A stretch of 64,000 bases of DNA, taken from positions 55,546 through 119,545 of the forward strand of contig JAUJOW010000008.1 of the NCBI GenBank assembly GCA_030447445.1, in the 5' to 3' direction. This document shows positions 18,523 to 27,376 of the stretch, piece after piece. This stretch comes from Acidimicrobiales bacterium. GTDB taxonomy: Bacteria; Actinomycetota; Acidimicrobiia; Acidimicrobiales; Iamiaceae. A model generated the notes under the pieces. It ran no database searches and was not told the origin of the DNA. It saw only the letters and a program-made list of their open reading frames with translations. Numbering within the stretch: position 1 is the first letter of the stretch; each line of letters begins with the position of its first letter. The position numbers were made by a program, and so were the translations under genes.

Positions 18523-19604
18523 CGGCACCGGCCGGCACCGGCGGCCGGGCCGGCGACGCCACCGACCCCACCCGCAGGGGCATCGACACGCTCGGCATGT
18601 ACGACGCCGTCGCCGGCCTCCCCGAACAGGTCGAGCGGGCCGTCGAGGTGGCCCAGCACGTCGACGGCCTCCCCGACGGCGAACGGGTGGCCAACGTCCT
18701 GCTGCTCGGCATGGGTGGCAGCGGCGTGGCCGGCGACGTGATCGCCGCCGTGGCCCAGCAGTTCATGGCCGTGCCCGTGGTCGTGGCCAAGGGCTACGAC
18801 GCACCCTCCTTCGTCGCCCCCGACACCCTCGTGATCCCCCTGTCCTTCTCGGGCGACACCGAGGAGACCATCCAGGCCGCTCAGGAGGCGCAGGTGAACG
18901 GCGGGGCCATCCTCGCCGTGTGCAGCGGCGGGGCGCTGGCCGACCTGGCCGACGAGTGGGGAGCGGCCCGGCTCCCCGTCCCCGCCGACATACCGATGGC
19001 GCGGGCCGCCCTCGGTGCGCTGGCCGTTCCCCCGCTCGTCGCCCTCGAACGCATGGGCCTCTTCCCGGGCGCCCTGGAGTGGGTGGCCAAGGCCGTCGTC
19101 CAGCTCAAGCAGCGCCGGGACCAGCTCGTGGCCGACGCCAACCCGGCGGCCGAGCTGGCCCGCCGCATCGGTCGCACCCTGCCGGTGATCTACGGCGCTG
19201 GTGGCATCGGCTCGGTGGCCGCCTCCCGTTGGAAGACCCAGTGCAACGAGAACGCCAAGGTGCCGGCGTTCGCCGGCGTGGTCCCCGAGATGGGTCACAA
19301 CGACATCAGCGGCTGGGGTCAGCACGGCGACCTCACCCGGCAGGTGTTCCAGATGGTCCTGCTCCGCCACGACGAGGAGCACCCGCAGGAGAGCCGCCGG
19401 TTCGCGCTCGTGGCCGAGGTGCTGGACGAGGTGATGGGGGCGGTCCATACCGTGCGGGCCGAGGGCGACGGCGCCCTGGCCCAGCTCTTCGACCTCGTGC
19501 TGTTCGGCGACTTCCTCAGCTTGCACCTGGCCGGCCAGGAGGGGATCGACCCCGGACCGGTGTCGGCCGTCGACGACCTGAAGCGGGCCCTGGGCGAGCC
19601 CTGA
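18519..19604 (+). CDS. SIS-domain phosphoglucose/phosphomannose isomerase (TobH-like)
   Basis: 361 residues with two SIS domains. The first has LLLGMGGSGVAGDVI and the phosphosugar-binding VIPLSFSGDTEET; the second has YGAGGIGSVAASRWKTQCNEN and PEMGHNDISGW with the catalytic-base region. This is the bifunctional PGI/PMI architecture found downstream of manB in actinobacteria, where some members are annotated TobH. It probably supplies mannose 6-phosphate to ManB. Actual isomerase activity is inferred; several actinobacterial homologues have only been annotated by context. Confidence 0.78.
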   Translation: MTAPAGTGGRAGDATDPTRRGIDTLGMYDAVAGLPEQVERAVEVAQHVDGLPDGERVANVLLLGMGGSGVAGDVIAAVAQQFMAVPVVVAKGYDAPSFVAPDTLVIPLSFSGDTEETIQAAQEAQVNGGAILAVCSGGALADLADEWGAARLPVPADIPMARAALGALAVPPLVALERMGLFPGALEWVAKAVVQLKQRRDQLVADANPAAELARRIGRTLPVIYGAGGIGSVAASRWKTQCNENAKVPAFAGVVPEMGHNDISGWGQHGDLTRQVFQMVLLRHDEEHPQESRRFALVAEVLDEVMGAVHTVRAEGDGALAQLFDLVLFGDFLSLHLAGQEGIDPGPVSAVDDLKRALGEP

Positions 19605-19613
19605 CGGCCTGCT

Positions 19614-20303
19614 TCAGGCGTCGATCACCTCGGCCAGGCGGCGGTCGGCGATCCCGGCCAGCTCCCGGACCCGGCCCTCGTCGAAGGGGGCGGCCTCGAG
19701 GGTCTGCTGATCGATGCCTCCCACGCCGGACACACCGGCCACCACCTCACCGCGCTCCCAGTAGTAGCCCACACCCACAACGGTCACCTCGATCGGCGAC
19801 GTGAACTCGGATTCGAAGCGAACCTCGATGGCCTTGTCGCCCAGACCGTCGATCCGCTTCCCGGACAGGCGCAGCTCCCCGGTCAGCTCGTTCGAGTCGT
19901 ACGGCAGGACCGGGCAGGCCTCGACCACGTCGAGGAACGTGTCGACGCCGATCTCCACCTCCGAGCGCAGGTCATAGGAGTTCTCGATGCTGGACTCGTC
20001 GTCGTCGTCGTCGAAGGTCACCTTGGCGAGCGACTCGTCTCCGCCGTCCTCGAAGCGCTCCGCCACCTGCCGGCACCCCTCCGGGTAGTCGAACGCCTCG
20101 TCCAGACTCTTTACCTCCTCCTCCTCCTCCTCCTCACCGGTGACGTCCGCGTAGCGCTCACCCACGTCTTCGAGGGTCAGCAGCGCCCGCTGCAGCTCGG
20201 CCCGGGTCGGCGGCGGGGACGCGACGTCCACCCCGCACGCCGCCACGGTCGCCACCAGCACGGCGGCGACGACGAGCCGGGCCCCGACCGAGGGAGCGGT
20301 CAT
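19614..20303 (-). CDS. Putative lipoprotein with acidic low-complexity segments
   Basis: 229 residues, function not recognised. Signal peptide with lipobox VAACG (LVVAAVLVATVAACG) places it on the outer face of the membrane. Residues about 55-70 contain seven consecutive Glu residues and about 95-105 a run of Asp residues, both coded by near-perfect codon repeats. Two isolated Cys (EGCRQ and EACPV) could form a disulfide. The fold resembles actinobacterial sensor-type lipoproteins, but I cannot place it with confidence. It overlaps the thioesterase upstream by ATGA. Confidence 0.6.
   Translation of the reverse strand: MTAPSVGARLVVAAVLVATVAACGVDVASPPPTRAELQRALLTLEDVGERYADVTGEEEEEEEVKSLDEAFDYPEGCRQVAERFEDGGDESLAKVTFDDDDDESSIENSYDLRSEVEIGVDTFLDVVEACPVLPYDSNELTGELRLSGKRIDGLGDKAIEVRFESEFTSPIEVTVVGVGYYWERGEVVAGVSGVGGIDQQTLEAAPFDEGRVRELAGIADRRLAEVIDA
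20115..20135. repeat. Trinucleotide microsatellite, seven CTC units
   Basis: Seven exact tandem CTC triplets encode the Glu run of the lipoprotein on the minus strand (GAG x 7). Triplet repeats can change copy number without breaking the frame. Confidence 0.85.
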
Positions 20304-20779
20304 CCAGCTCCCGGTGATGGCTGGGGGCGGACCGAGTACACGAGCTGACCGGTGGCGGCCGGGTCACCGGCGGCGGTCCGCACCAAGGCCTCGCAGAACA
20401 CCACCGACCGGCCCCGGCGGGTGACCCACCCCTCGGCCACGGCGTCGGTGGCCCGCACCGCCCCGAGGAACTGGACGGACAGGCTGAGGGTCAGCATCTG
20501 GGGGAGGGCGTCGTAGGCTCCACCGATGGCCGGCACCACCACGGTGTCGATCATGGTGGCGATGGCGCCGCCGTGCACGACACCGGCGGGTTGGTCGAGC
20601 TCGGGCCGGTAGGGCAGGCGCAGGCGGGCGTAATCACTGCGTACCTCTTCGGTGACCAGACCGACCACCCGGGGGAAGTACACGGTGTCCCACCGCCCGA
20701 ACCGGGACCAGATCGCCGCCCGTTCTGGAGGCAGTTCGGCGAACGTCGACGGGTCGGGAGCAGTGACGAGGGCAGGCAC
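20300..20779 (-). CDS. PaaI-type hotdog thioesterase
   Basis: 159-residue protein of the PaaI/acyl-CoA thioesterase hotdog family. The signature GVVHGGAIATMIDT carries the HGG motif and the catalytic Asp, followed by SLSVQFLGAV. It should hydrolyse small or aromatic acyl-CoA thioesters as a homotetramer. GTG 20779 is preceded at 8 nt by TAGCGT, a leaderless-type -10 element. The next gene downstream is the acidic lipoprotein, by 4-bp overlap; the LLM oxidoreductase lies upstream on the same strand. Confidence 0.85.
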   Translation of the reverse strand: MPALVTAPDPSTFAELPPERAAIWSRFGRWDTVYFPRVVGLVTEEVRSDYARLRLPYRPELDQPAGVVHGGAIATMIDTVVVPAIGGAYDALPQMLTLSLSVQFLGAVRATDAVAEGWVTRRGRSVVFCEALVRTAAGDPAATGQLVYSVRPQPSPGAG

Positions 20780-20787
20780 TCAGACGC

Positions 20788-20793
20788 ACGCTA
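20788..20793 (-). promoter_or_regulatory. -10 hexamer TAGCGT for the thioesterase gene
   Basis: TAGCGT on the minus strand lies 8 nt before GTG 20779, without a ribosome-binding site. Confidence 0.4.
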
Positions 20794-20834
20794 CTGGCGC
20801 CACCGGTCAGCGCAGGTAGCTCTGGCGACGATGG

Positions 20835-21698
20835 TCAGAAGTGGGCGAGCACGTCGTCGGCGAAGCGGTAGACGCCGTCGATCTTCTGCTGGAGATCGTC
20901 GGTGAAGCCGCTGTAGAAGACCCACGGCATGGTGAGCAGATCGGTGACCCCGGCGTCTTCGGCCCGCCGGTAGCCGTCGACGTCGACGGCGTCGTTCGGT
21001 GAGCCGACCATGGCGAAGGGCTCGTCCTGGCGGCCCAGCTCGGCCCGGTGGGCGTCGATGCGGCGGCGGAAATGGCCCAGCTCCTCGGTGCTGGCGAGGT
21101 CGGAGATCCAGCCGTCGTGGCGGGCGGCCCGACGGAGGGCGGCGTCGGAGGTGCCGCCCACGTAGACCGGGACCGGCCCGGGTACCGGCGGGTTCATCTC
21201 CAGCCGGGGCACGTCGTAGGCCTCACCGTGGTGCTCGACCATCTCACCGGACCACAGCGCCCGGAGCAGGTCGAGCATCTCGTCGGCCCGCTTGCCCCGC
21301 CCTCCGAACGGCTGCTCCATGAGCTCGAACTCCTCTTGGCACCAACCCATGCCGACGCCGAGGGCGACCCGGCCGCCTGACAGCGCAGCGGCCGTGCTGA
21401 CCGCCTTGGCCACGAGGAAGGGGTTGCGCATCGGGAGCACGTAGACGTTGGTGAAGAAGCGCAGGCGCTCCGTGGCGGCGGCCATGGCCCCGATGGCCAC
21501 CCACGGATCGAGCCACGGCGTGAACGCCTCCCACCGGCGGGACCCGTCGGCGGTGTACGGGTACGGCGTGCGTAGCTCCTCCAGGTTCACCACGTGGTCG
21601 GAGCAGGCGATGGCGTGGTAGCCGGCGTCATCGGCCGCTCGCGCCACCGGCACGTAGTGGTCAGGGGGGCTGAAGGCGGCGCCGATGCTGAACCTCAC
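20835..21698 (-). CDS. LLM-class F420-dependent oxidoreductase
   Basis: 287-residue luciferase-like monooxygenase-fold oxidoreductase. It starts [14 protein letters not shown]. The family core is visible as [51 protein letters not shown], and [21 protein letters not shown] near residue 190 (given here in conserved blocks). Actinobacterial members of this branch normally use F420, not FMN; that is family knowledge and not visible in a single residue. GTG 21698 has GGAGGGAT upstream. The promoter region contains a perfect KstR-type operator, linking it to lipid/steroid catabolism. Confidence 0.83.
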   Translation of the reverse strand: MRFSIGAAFSPPDHYVPVARAADDAGYHAIACSDHVVNLEELRTPYPYTADGSRRWEAFTPWLDPWVAIGAMAAATERLRFFTNVYVLPMRNPFLVAKAVSTAAALSGGRVALGVGMGWCQEEFELMEQPFGGRGKRADEMLDLLRALWSGEMVEHHGEAYDVPRLEMNPPVPGPVPVYVGGTSDAALRRAARHDGWISDLASTEELGHFRRRIDAHRAELGRQDEPFAMVGSPNDAVDVDGYRRAEDAGVTDLLTMPWVFYSGFTDDLQQKIDGVYRFADDVLAHF

Positions 21699-21754
21699 CG
21701 GGGGATCCCTCCGTCGATGCGCCTCGGGGGCTGGTGCCCGGACATGGCTCAGAC

Positions 21755-21768
21755 TAGAACACGTTCCA
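21755..21768. promoter_or_regulatory. KstR-like operator TAGAACACGTTCCA
   Basis: The 14-mer fits the KstR consensus TNNAACNNGTTNNA at all fixed positions. It overlaps TAGTCT (minus strand, plus coordinates 21751-21756), a likely -10 for the LLM oxidoreductase gene, so binding would block that promoter. ahcY starts 144 bp away on the other side. Confidence 0.65.
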
Positions 21769-21801
21769 ATGTGGTGGTGGGGCCGGTCGCCGGCCATCGG
21801 C

Positions 21802-21911
21802 TAGGATCACGAGGTCGCCCGCCGGGCGGCTCGGGCTGTCATGGGTGGGCCAGTTGGCCCCAGCCCCACAACCCACAGGCCGATGCCGCCTGTGCCGACG
21901 CGGAGGAACCC
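21802..21911 (+). promoter_or_regulatory. ahcY promoter and structured leader
   Basis: TAGGAT at 21802-21807 is a plausible -10. About 100 nt of leader follows, with a GCCCGCC/GGGCG hairpin and TGGGT...ACCCA complementarity, ending in GGAGGAA before ATG 21912. I could not match it to the SAH or SAM riboswitch cores. Confidence 0.3.
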
Positions 21912-23384
21912 ATGACCATCGCCCACCCTGACGGCGTCGACGCCCTCGACGCTGTCGACCACAAGGTCGCCGACCTCTCGCTGGCCGCCTTCGGCCGCAA
22001 GGAGATCGAGCTGGCCGAGCACGAGATGCCCGGCCTCATGGCCACACGGGCCGAGTTCGCCGACGACCAGCCGCTGGCCGGCGCCCGCATCACCGGCTCG
22101 CTGCACATGACCGTCCAGACCGCTGTGCTCATCGAGACCCTCGTCGCCCTCGGGGCCGAGGTCCGGTGGTGCAGCTGCAACATCTTCTCCACCCAGGACC
22201 ACGCCGCCGCCGCCGCCGTGGTCGGCCCCGACGGCACACCGGACGACCCGAGGGGGGTGCCCGTCTTCGCCTGGAAGGGCGAGACGCTCGAGGAGTACTG
22301 GTGGTGCACCGAGCAGGTGCTGCGCTGGCCCGACGGCGGCGGTCCCAACATGATCCTCGACGACGGCGGCGACGCCACGTTGCTCGTGCACAAGGGCACC
22401 GAGTTCGAGAAGGCCGGCGCCGTGCCCGAAGCCACCGAGGACGACTCCGAGGAGTGGAAGGTCGTGCTGTCGGTGCTCGCCCGATCGCTGCAGGAGGACG
22501 ACACCCGCTGGACGGCCATCGGCGGCGGCGTCCGGGGCGTCACCGAGGAGACCACCACCGGCGTGCACCGGCTGTACCAGATGCACGAAGCCGGCACCTT
22601 GCTGTTCCCGGCCATCAACGTGAACGACTCGGTCACCAAGTCCAAGTTCGACAACCTCTACGGCTGCCGCCACAGCCTGCTCGACGGGATCAACCGGGCC
22701 ACCGACGTGATGATCGGCGGCAAGGTCGCCGTCATCTGCGGCTACGGCGACGTCGGAAAGGGTTGCGCCCAGTCGCTGCGAGGCCAGGGCGCCCGGGTGA
22801 TCATCACCGAGATCGACCCGATCTGCGCGCTCCAGGCGGCCATGGAGGGCTTCCAGGTGACGACCCTCGAGGACGTGATCGACACCGCCGACATCTTCAT
22901 CACCGCCAGCGGCAACTTCAACATCATCACCGCCGAGCACATGGGCCGGATGAAGCACCAGGCCATCGTGGGCAACATCGGGCACTTCGACAACGAGATC
23001 GACATGGCCGGCCTGGCCCGCATGAGCGACGTGCAGCGGGTGAACGTCAAGCCTCAGGTCGACGAGTACGTGTTCCCCGACGGGCACTCGGTCATCGTCC
23101 TGGCCGAGGGACGGCTCTTGAACCTGGGGTGTGCCACCGGCCACCCGAGCTTCGTGATGTCGAACAGCTTCACCAACCAGGTGATGGCCCAGATCGAGCT
23201 CTTCGGTCGGGCCGACGCCTACCCCCTCGGCGTCTACACGCTGCCGAAGAAGCTCGACGAGAAGGTGGCTCGGCTCCACCTCGACGCCCTCGGCGTGCGC
23301 CTCACCAAGCTCACCGATGCCCAGGCCGACTACCTCGGCATCCCCGTCGACGGTCCCTACAAGCCCGACCACTACCGCTACTGA
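21912..23384 (+). CDS. ahcY: S-adenosylhomocysteine hydrolase
   Basis: NAD-dependent cytosolic enzyme that cleaves S-adenosylhomocysteine to adenosine and homocysteine, relieving product inhibition of methyltransferases. The 490-residue protein is the long actinobacterial form. Motifs: [16 protein letters not shown] near the start, [13 protein letters not shown], the substrate Lys/Asp region [16 protein letters not shown]-binding [10 protein letters not shown], and HYRY at the C-terminus. ATG 21912 is preceded by a good GGAGGAA. Its place after the manB/isomerase block matches the order in other actinobacteria. Confidence 0.97.
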   Translation: MTIAHPDGVDALDAVDHKVADLSLAAFGRKEIELAEHEMPGLMATRAEFADDQPLAGARITGSLHMTVQTAVLIETLVALGAEVRWCSCNIFSTQDHAAAAAVVGPDGTPDDPRGVPVFAWKGETLEEYWWCTEQVLRWPDGGGPNMILDDGGDATLLVHKGTEFEKAGAVPEATEDDSEEWKVVLSVLARSLQEDDTRWTAIGGGVRGVTEETTTGVHRLYQMHEAGTLLFPAINVNDSVTKSKFDNLYGCRHSLLDGINRATDVMIGGKVAVICGYGDVGKGCAQSLRGQGARVIITEIDPICALQAAMEGFQVTTLEDVIDTADIFITASGNFNIITAEHMGRMKHQAIVGNIGHFDNEIDMAGLARMSDVQRVNVKPQVDEYVFPDGHSVIVLAEGRLLNLGCATGHPSFVMSNSFTNQVMAQIELFGRADAYPLGVYTLPKKLDEKVARLHLDALGVRLTKLTDAQADYLGIPVDGPYKPDHYRY

Positions 23385-23517
23385 GTCCTTTCGAGCGTGC
23401 GTCGACGTCCGCTTTCCGGCCTTGTTGTCAAGGGGTCCGCGCACACTGAGGCCCGACCGCCCCGTGGCGTGACCAGTAGCCTGCGGCGCTCGCCACGGAA
23501 CCGGAGGAGCCCGCAGC

Positions 23518-24372
23518 ATGGAGTCGGTCGACGGGAAGGTCGCGGTGGTTACCGGCGCCGCGTCGGGGATCGGTCTCGGCCTGGCCCAGCGCTTCGCGAA
23601 GGAGGGCATGCGGGTGGTGCTGGCCGACATCGAGGAGGAGGCGTTGGCGCAGGCGGTCGGGGACGTCGTCGGCACCGGGGCCGAGGCCATCGGTGTGCGC
23701 ACCGACGTGTCCGACGCCGGGGAGGTCGACGCCCTGCGGGACGCCGCCGTCGAGCGGTTCGGCACCGTCCACGTGGTGTGCAACAACGCAGGGGTGGCCG
23801 GCGGCGGCCTCCTCTGGGAGACGTCCCTGGAGGACTGGCAGTGGGTGCTCGGCGTGAACCTGTGGGGCGTGGTGCACGGCGTTCGCTCCTTCGTGCCCCT
23901 GTTGCGTGAGCAGCGCGAGGGCCACGTGGTCAACACCGCCTCGATGGCCGGCCTCACCTCGCCGCCGTTCATGGGCGTCTACAACGCGTCGAAGCACGCC
24001 GTGGTCACGCTGTCCGAGACGCTGTTCGCCGAGCTGGCCATGGAGCAGAGCCCGGTCGGTGTGTCGGTGCTGTGCCCGGGGTGGGTGAACACCCGCATCC
24101 ACGAGTCCGAGCGCAACCGGCCCGAGGACCTGCCCGGACGCATGCCGCCCGAGGGCGCGACCGACGACACGCCGGCGATGCGGGAGCTGTTGGCCGGGTT
24201 CCTCGCCGCCGGCTTGGACCCTGCCGACGTCGCCGACATCGCGCTCGACGCCGTGCTGCACGAGCGCTTCTACGTGCTGACCCACCCGGAGTGGAAGCCG
24301 ATGATCGCTCGGCGGGTCGACCAGATCGTCAACGACCAGGCCCCGAACCTGGCGTTCCTGCCGTCGGAGTGA
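23518..24372 (+). CDS. Short-chain dehydrogenase/reductase (SDR)
   Basis: 284-residue classical SDR. The NAD(P) motif TGAASGIG is at about residues 12-19, Asp38-type NAD preference is suggested by ADIEEE after beta-2, NNAG follows beta-4, and the catalytic YNASK with upstream Ser (TASMAGL) is complete. Substrate unknown. ATG 23518 has GGAGGAG upstream. The 133-bp gap after ahcY has no obvious terminator. The 3' end overlaps the YczE-like gene by 44 bp, tail to tail. Confidence 0.85.
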   Translation: MESVDGKVAVVTGAASGIGLGLAQRFAKEGMRVVLADIEEEALAQAVGDVVGTGAEAIGVRTDVSDAGEVDALRDAAVERFGTVHVVCNNAGVAGGGLLWETSLEDWQWVLGVNLWGVVHGVRSFVPLLREQREGHVVNTASMAGLTSPPFMGVYNASKHAVVTLSETLFAELAMEQSPVGVSVLCPGWVNTRIHESERNRPEDLPGRMPPEGATDDTPAMRELLAGFLAAGLDPADVADIALDAVLHERFYVLTHPEWKPMIARRVDQIVNDQAPNLAFLPSE

Positions 24373-25003
24373 CCACGGCCGCGTGCGCCTCGCGCTCGGA
24401 CATCGACAGGTGCCCGAGGGAGAGCTGCACCAGCGGACCGATGGCCATGGCGAACACCAGCGTGCCCACACCGACGGTGCCCCCCAGAGCCCAGCCGCCG
24501 AGCAGGGCGGTCAGCTCGATGGCCGTGCGGACGAGGCGCAGTGAGTGGCCCCGACGGGCGATCCCGGTCATGAGCCCGTCACGAGGGCCCGGGCCGAGCC
24601 GCGACCCGATGTAGAGACCGGAGCCGATCGCGGTCAGGACCACCCCGGCCAGGAGCATGGCCCAGGCCGACGGCCAGGCCCCGGGCTCGGGCAGGCGGCC
24701 GATGAGGAGGTCCATCACCGTGCCGATGATGAGCGCGTTGAGGATGGTCCCCACGCCGGGACGTTCCCGGAGCGGGACCCAGGCGAGGAGGACCACGAAG
24801 CCGGTGGCCACCGTGACCACCCCGATCGGCGCGCCGAGGCGCTCGGACACCCCCTGGTGGAACACGTCCCACGGGTCGAGGCCGAGGTCGGCTCGCACGA
24901 GCGCCGAGAAGCCGATGCCGCACAGGACCAGACCGACCACGCAGCGCACGAGCCGGCGCCGGTCGTCGGTCGAGGACATGAAGGCGACGACCGACCGGTG
25001 CAC
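24329..25003 (-). CDS. YczE/YitT-like integral membrane protein
   Basis: 224-residue polytopic protein of the YczE family. GIGFSALVRADLGLDPWDVFHQG near the N-terminus contains the conserved LG-PWD element, and GSRLGPGPRDGLMTGIARR is the second conserved loop. There are about five TM segments. Function is unknown; family members were linked to transport or to secondary metabolism in Bacillus only by context. GTG 25003 is favoured because TAGTCT lies 8 nt upstream; ATG 24979 is the alternative. Confidence 0.75.
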   Translation of the reverse strand: MHRSVVAFMSSTDDRRRLVRCVVGLVLCGIGFSALVRADLGLDPWDVFHQGVSERLGAPIGVVTVATGFVVLLAWVPLRERPGVGTILNALIIGTVMDLLIGRLPEPGAWPSAWAMLLAGVVLTAIGSGLYIGSRLGPGPRDGLMTGIARRGHSLRLVRTAIELTALLGGWALGGTVGVGTLVFAMAIGPLVQLSLGHLSMSEREAHAAVVTPTAGTPGSGPGR

Positions 25004-25011
25004 GACGGGCG

Positions 25012-25017
25012 AGACTA
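25012..25017 (-). promoter_or_regulatory. -10 hexamer TAGTCT for the YczE-like gene
   Basis: TAGTCT on the minus strand ends 8 nt before GTG 25003, consistent with leaderless initiation. Confidence 0.4.
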
Positions 25018-25053
25018 TCGGCGTGCCAGCGCGCCTCCTGGGGGTTTCGGTCG

Positions 25054-25974
25054 GTGGGCGGTGACCACACGCACTCCCACATCCGGGCCTCGGATCCTCG
25101 ACCGGGCCGGCGCCACAAGCGTCGGTTGTCGGCGGCGCTCGTGCTACTCGCCGTGTTCATGGTGGTCGAGGTGGCGGCCGGGCTGGCCACCAACTCCCTC
25201 GCCCTGCTGTCCGATGCCGGCCACATGCTCACCGACGTCGCCGGGCTCGCCATGGCCCTGGCCGCCATCCACCTGGCCGACCGCGGCCCGGCCCACCCCA
25301 GCCGCACGTTCGGCCTGTACCGGCTCGAGATCCTGGCCGCACTGGCCAACGCCGTGCTGCTGTTCGGGGTGGCCGTGTTCGTGGTGGTCGAAGCCGTCCG
25401 CCGGTTCGACGACCCACCCGAGGTGCTCGGCGGCCCGATGCTGCTCGTGGCCGTCGCCGGCCTCGCCGCCAACGTCGTGGCCTTCCTCCTGCTGCGGGAG
25501 GGGTCCAGGGAGAGCATCAACGTCGAGGGGGCCTACCTCGAGGTCCTGTCCGACGCCGTGGGGTCGGTGGGCGTGGTCGTCGCCGCCGTCGTGCTGCAGA
25601 CGACCGGATGGTCCGCCGTCGATCCCCTCGTCGGCGTGGTCATCGGCCTGTTCATCCTTCCCCGCACCGTTCGGCTCGGCGCCAGGGCCCTTCGCATCCT
25701 GGTCCAGGCCGCTCCGGCCGGTCTCGACCTCGAAGCGGTCCGCACCGAGCTCGGCGCCATCCCGGGCGTGGTCGACGTGCACGACCTCCACGTGTGGACC
25801 CTGACCTCGGACATGGACGTGGCTTCGGCCCACGTGATGGTCGCCGCCGGCACGGACGCCCACGGCGTCCTCGACCAGGCCCGGACCTTGCTCCGGGACC
25901 GCCACCGCATCGACCACGCCACCGTCCAGGTGGAGCCCGACACGCACGAAGGCTGCCACGAGGTGTCGTGGTGA
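25054..25974 (+). CDS. Cation diffusion facilitator (zinc-type efflux transporter)
   Basis: 306-residue CDF antiporter exporting Zn2+ or a similar divalent ion. A His-rich N-terminus (GGDHTHSH) precedes six TM helices. The metal-binding motif in TM2 is SDAGHMLTD and its TM5 partner is LSDAVGSVG. The cytosolic C-terminal domain has VHDLHVWTLTSD, typical of the ZitB/CzcD branch, and ends in HEGCHEVSW. The start is GTG 25054. The gene is divergent from the YczE-like gene, with 50 bp between starts. Zn specificity is inferred from the TM motifs. Confidence 0.9.
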   Translation: MGGDHTHSHIRASDPRPGRRHKRRLSAALVLLAVFMVVEVAAGLATNSLALLSDAGHMLTDVAGLAMALAAIHLADRGPAHPSRTFGLYRLEILAALANAVLLFGVAVFVVVEAVRRFDDPPEVLGGPMLLVAVAGLAANVVAFLLLREGSRESINVEGAYLEVLSDAVGSVGVVVAAVVLQTTGWSAVDPLVGVVIGLFILPRTVRLGARALRILVQAAPAGLDLEAVRTELGAIPGVVDVHDLHVWTLTSDMDVASAHVMVAAGTDAHGVLDQARTLLRDRHRIDHATVQVEPDTHEGCHEVSW

Positions 25975-26010
25975 TCGCTGACCGTCACAGGGCCTGGGGA
26001 CGATCGAGGG

Positions 26011-26640
26011 GTGTTCCTGCCCGCCACCTGCCCCGTGTGCGCCCGGCCGGGGCCCGCCCCCTGTCCCGGCTGCATCGCTGACCTCCGACCGGCGCCAGCG
26101 TTGCCCCCGCCCGTCGGCCTGACCGCCTGCCCCGCCCTCGTCGCCTACGACGGCGCCGGCCGTGAGCTGCTGGCCCGGCTGAAGTACCGCAACGCTCGAG
26201 CCGCTCTGGGGTGGCTGGCCGAGGGCATGGCTGCCCTCGTCGGTGCCGACGCCGGCGGGGAGGGCATCGACGTCGTCACCTGGGCACCGACCACGACGGC
26301 ACGGCAGCGCCGCCGGGGCTTCGACCAGGCCGAGCTCTTGGCCCGCCGGGTCGCTCGCCACCTCGGTCGCCCGTGCCGCCGCCTGCTGGTCCGGGTGCCG
26401 GGGCCGCCCCAGACCGGGCTCGGCCGGGGCGAGCGACGGGCCGGTCCCCGGTTCTCGGTGGCGCCCGGCGTCACCGGCCGACCGTTCCGGCGGGTGCTGG
26501 TGGTCGACGACGTGGTGACCACCGGCGCCTCGCTCACCGCCGCCGCCACCGCGCTGTTGACCGGTGGGGCGATCGAGGTCAGGGCCGTCGCCGCCGCCCG
26601 AACCCCCCGCCACCGCAGCGACGCCCGCCGTCGCCGTTGA
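26011..26640 (+). CDS. comF: ComF family phosphoribosyltransferase-like protein
   Basis: 209 residues. An N-terminal zinc finger (CPVCARPGPAPCPGC) is followed by the ComF core: LLARLKYRN, WAPTTTARQRRRGFDQAELLAR, QTGLGRGERRAGP, and the PRPP-binding loop VLVVDDVVTTGASL. ComF proteins act in DNA uptake in competent bacteria, but in actinobacteria the gene lies upstream of hpf and secA, as here, whether or not competence is known. The GTG start at 26011 is 36 bp after the CDF gene. Confidence 0.9.
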   Translation: MFLPATCPVCARPGPAPCPGCIADLRPAPALPPPVGLTACPALVAYDGAGRELLARLKYRNARAALGWLAEGMAALVGADAGGEGIDVVTWAPTTTARQRRRGFDQAELLARRVARHLGRPCRRLLVRVPGPPQTGLGRGERRAGPRFSVAPGVTGRPFRRVLVVDDVVTTGASLTAAATALLTGGAIEVRAVAAARTPRHRSDARRRR

Positions 26641-26700
26641 CCCGGCCGTCTACGATCGCTCGAACCGACGAAGGTTCGGCCGATGGGTGGAGGTGCCCTG

Positions 26701-27342
26701 GTGGAGGTCAGCGTGAGCAGCCGTCACACCGAGGTCCCGGAGCACCTTCGTCGGGTGGCCGAGGACAAGATCGGACGGTTGAGCCGGTTCCTCGACGGCA
26801 TGGACCGGGCCGAGGTCCACTTCTCGGAGCACAAGAACCCCCGCATCGTGGAGAAGGAGATCTGCGAGGTCACCCTCGAAGGGCACGGGCACCACGTCCG
26901 TTGCAAGGTTGCCGCCCCCGACGGCTTCGTCGCCGTCGACCGGGCCGTCGAGAAGCTCGAGCACCAGCTCCACAAGCTCAAGACCAAGCTGAAGCGGCGC
27001 TACAGGGGGAACGCCCGGCCATCGGCGCCGGCCGACACGGCGGCGGCCGGCCCGCCACCGGGCCGCACGGCACCGGGCCGCACGGCACCGTCCGGGACGA
27101 CCTCGTCACCGGTCGTCGCCGGCGATGACAGCGGCGACGGGCGGGCCAGCGGCGGCGGGCTGCGCATCGTGAAGTCCAAGCGCTTCGCGTCGGTCCCCAT
27201 GACCCCCGAGGACGCCGTCCAGCGCATGGACCTGCTCGGCCACGGGTTCTTCTTCTTCACCAACCTCGACACGCATCGGGCGGCGGTCGTCTACCGCCGA
27301 GAGGACGGGGACGTGGGCCTCATCGACGAGGAAGAGGGGTGA
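26701..27342 (+). CDS. hpf: Ribosome hibernation promoting factor, long form
   Basis: 213-residue long HPF that joins 70S ribosomes into inactive 100S dimers. The N-terminal RaiA/YfiA domain (VEVSVSSRHTEV to LKTKLKRRY) is separated by a Gly/Pro/Ala-rich linker, containing a short GRTAP repeat, from the C-terminal dimerisation domain (IVKSKRFASVPMTPEDAV, FFFFTNLDTHRAAVVYRR). GTG 26701 is favoured by GGAGG 7 nt upstream; ATG 26683 is possible. TACGAT at 26651 and a small hairpin at 26661-26678 lie in the leader. Confidence 0.93.
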   Translation: MEVSVSSRHTEVPEHLRRVAEDKIGRLSRFLDGMDRAEVHFSEHKNPRIVEKEICEVTLEGHGHHVRCKVAAPDGFVAVDRAVEKLEHQLHKLKTKLKRRYRGNARPSAPADTAAAGPPPGRTAPGRTAPSGTTSSPVVAGDDSGDGRASGGGLRIVKSKRFASVPMTPEDAVQRMDLLGHGFFFFTNLDTHRAAVVYRREDGDVGLIDEEEG

Positions 27343-27376
27343 CGTCGAGCCGGCGGCCACGGGCGGCGGGTGGGAG

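Noticed and set aside
21808..21911. SAH riboswitch upstream of ahcY
   Set aside because: The conserved SAH core elements could not be found; kept only as an unspecified leader.
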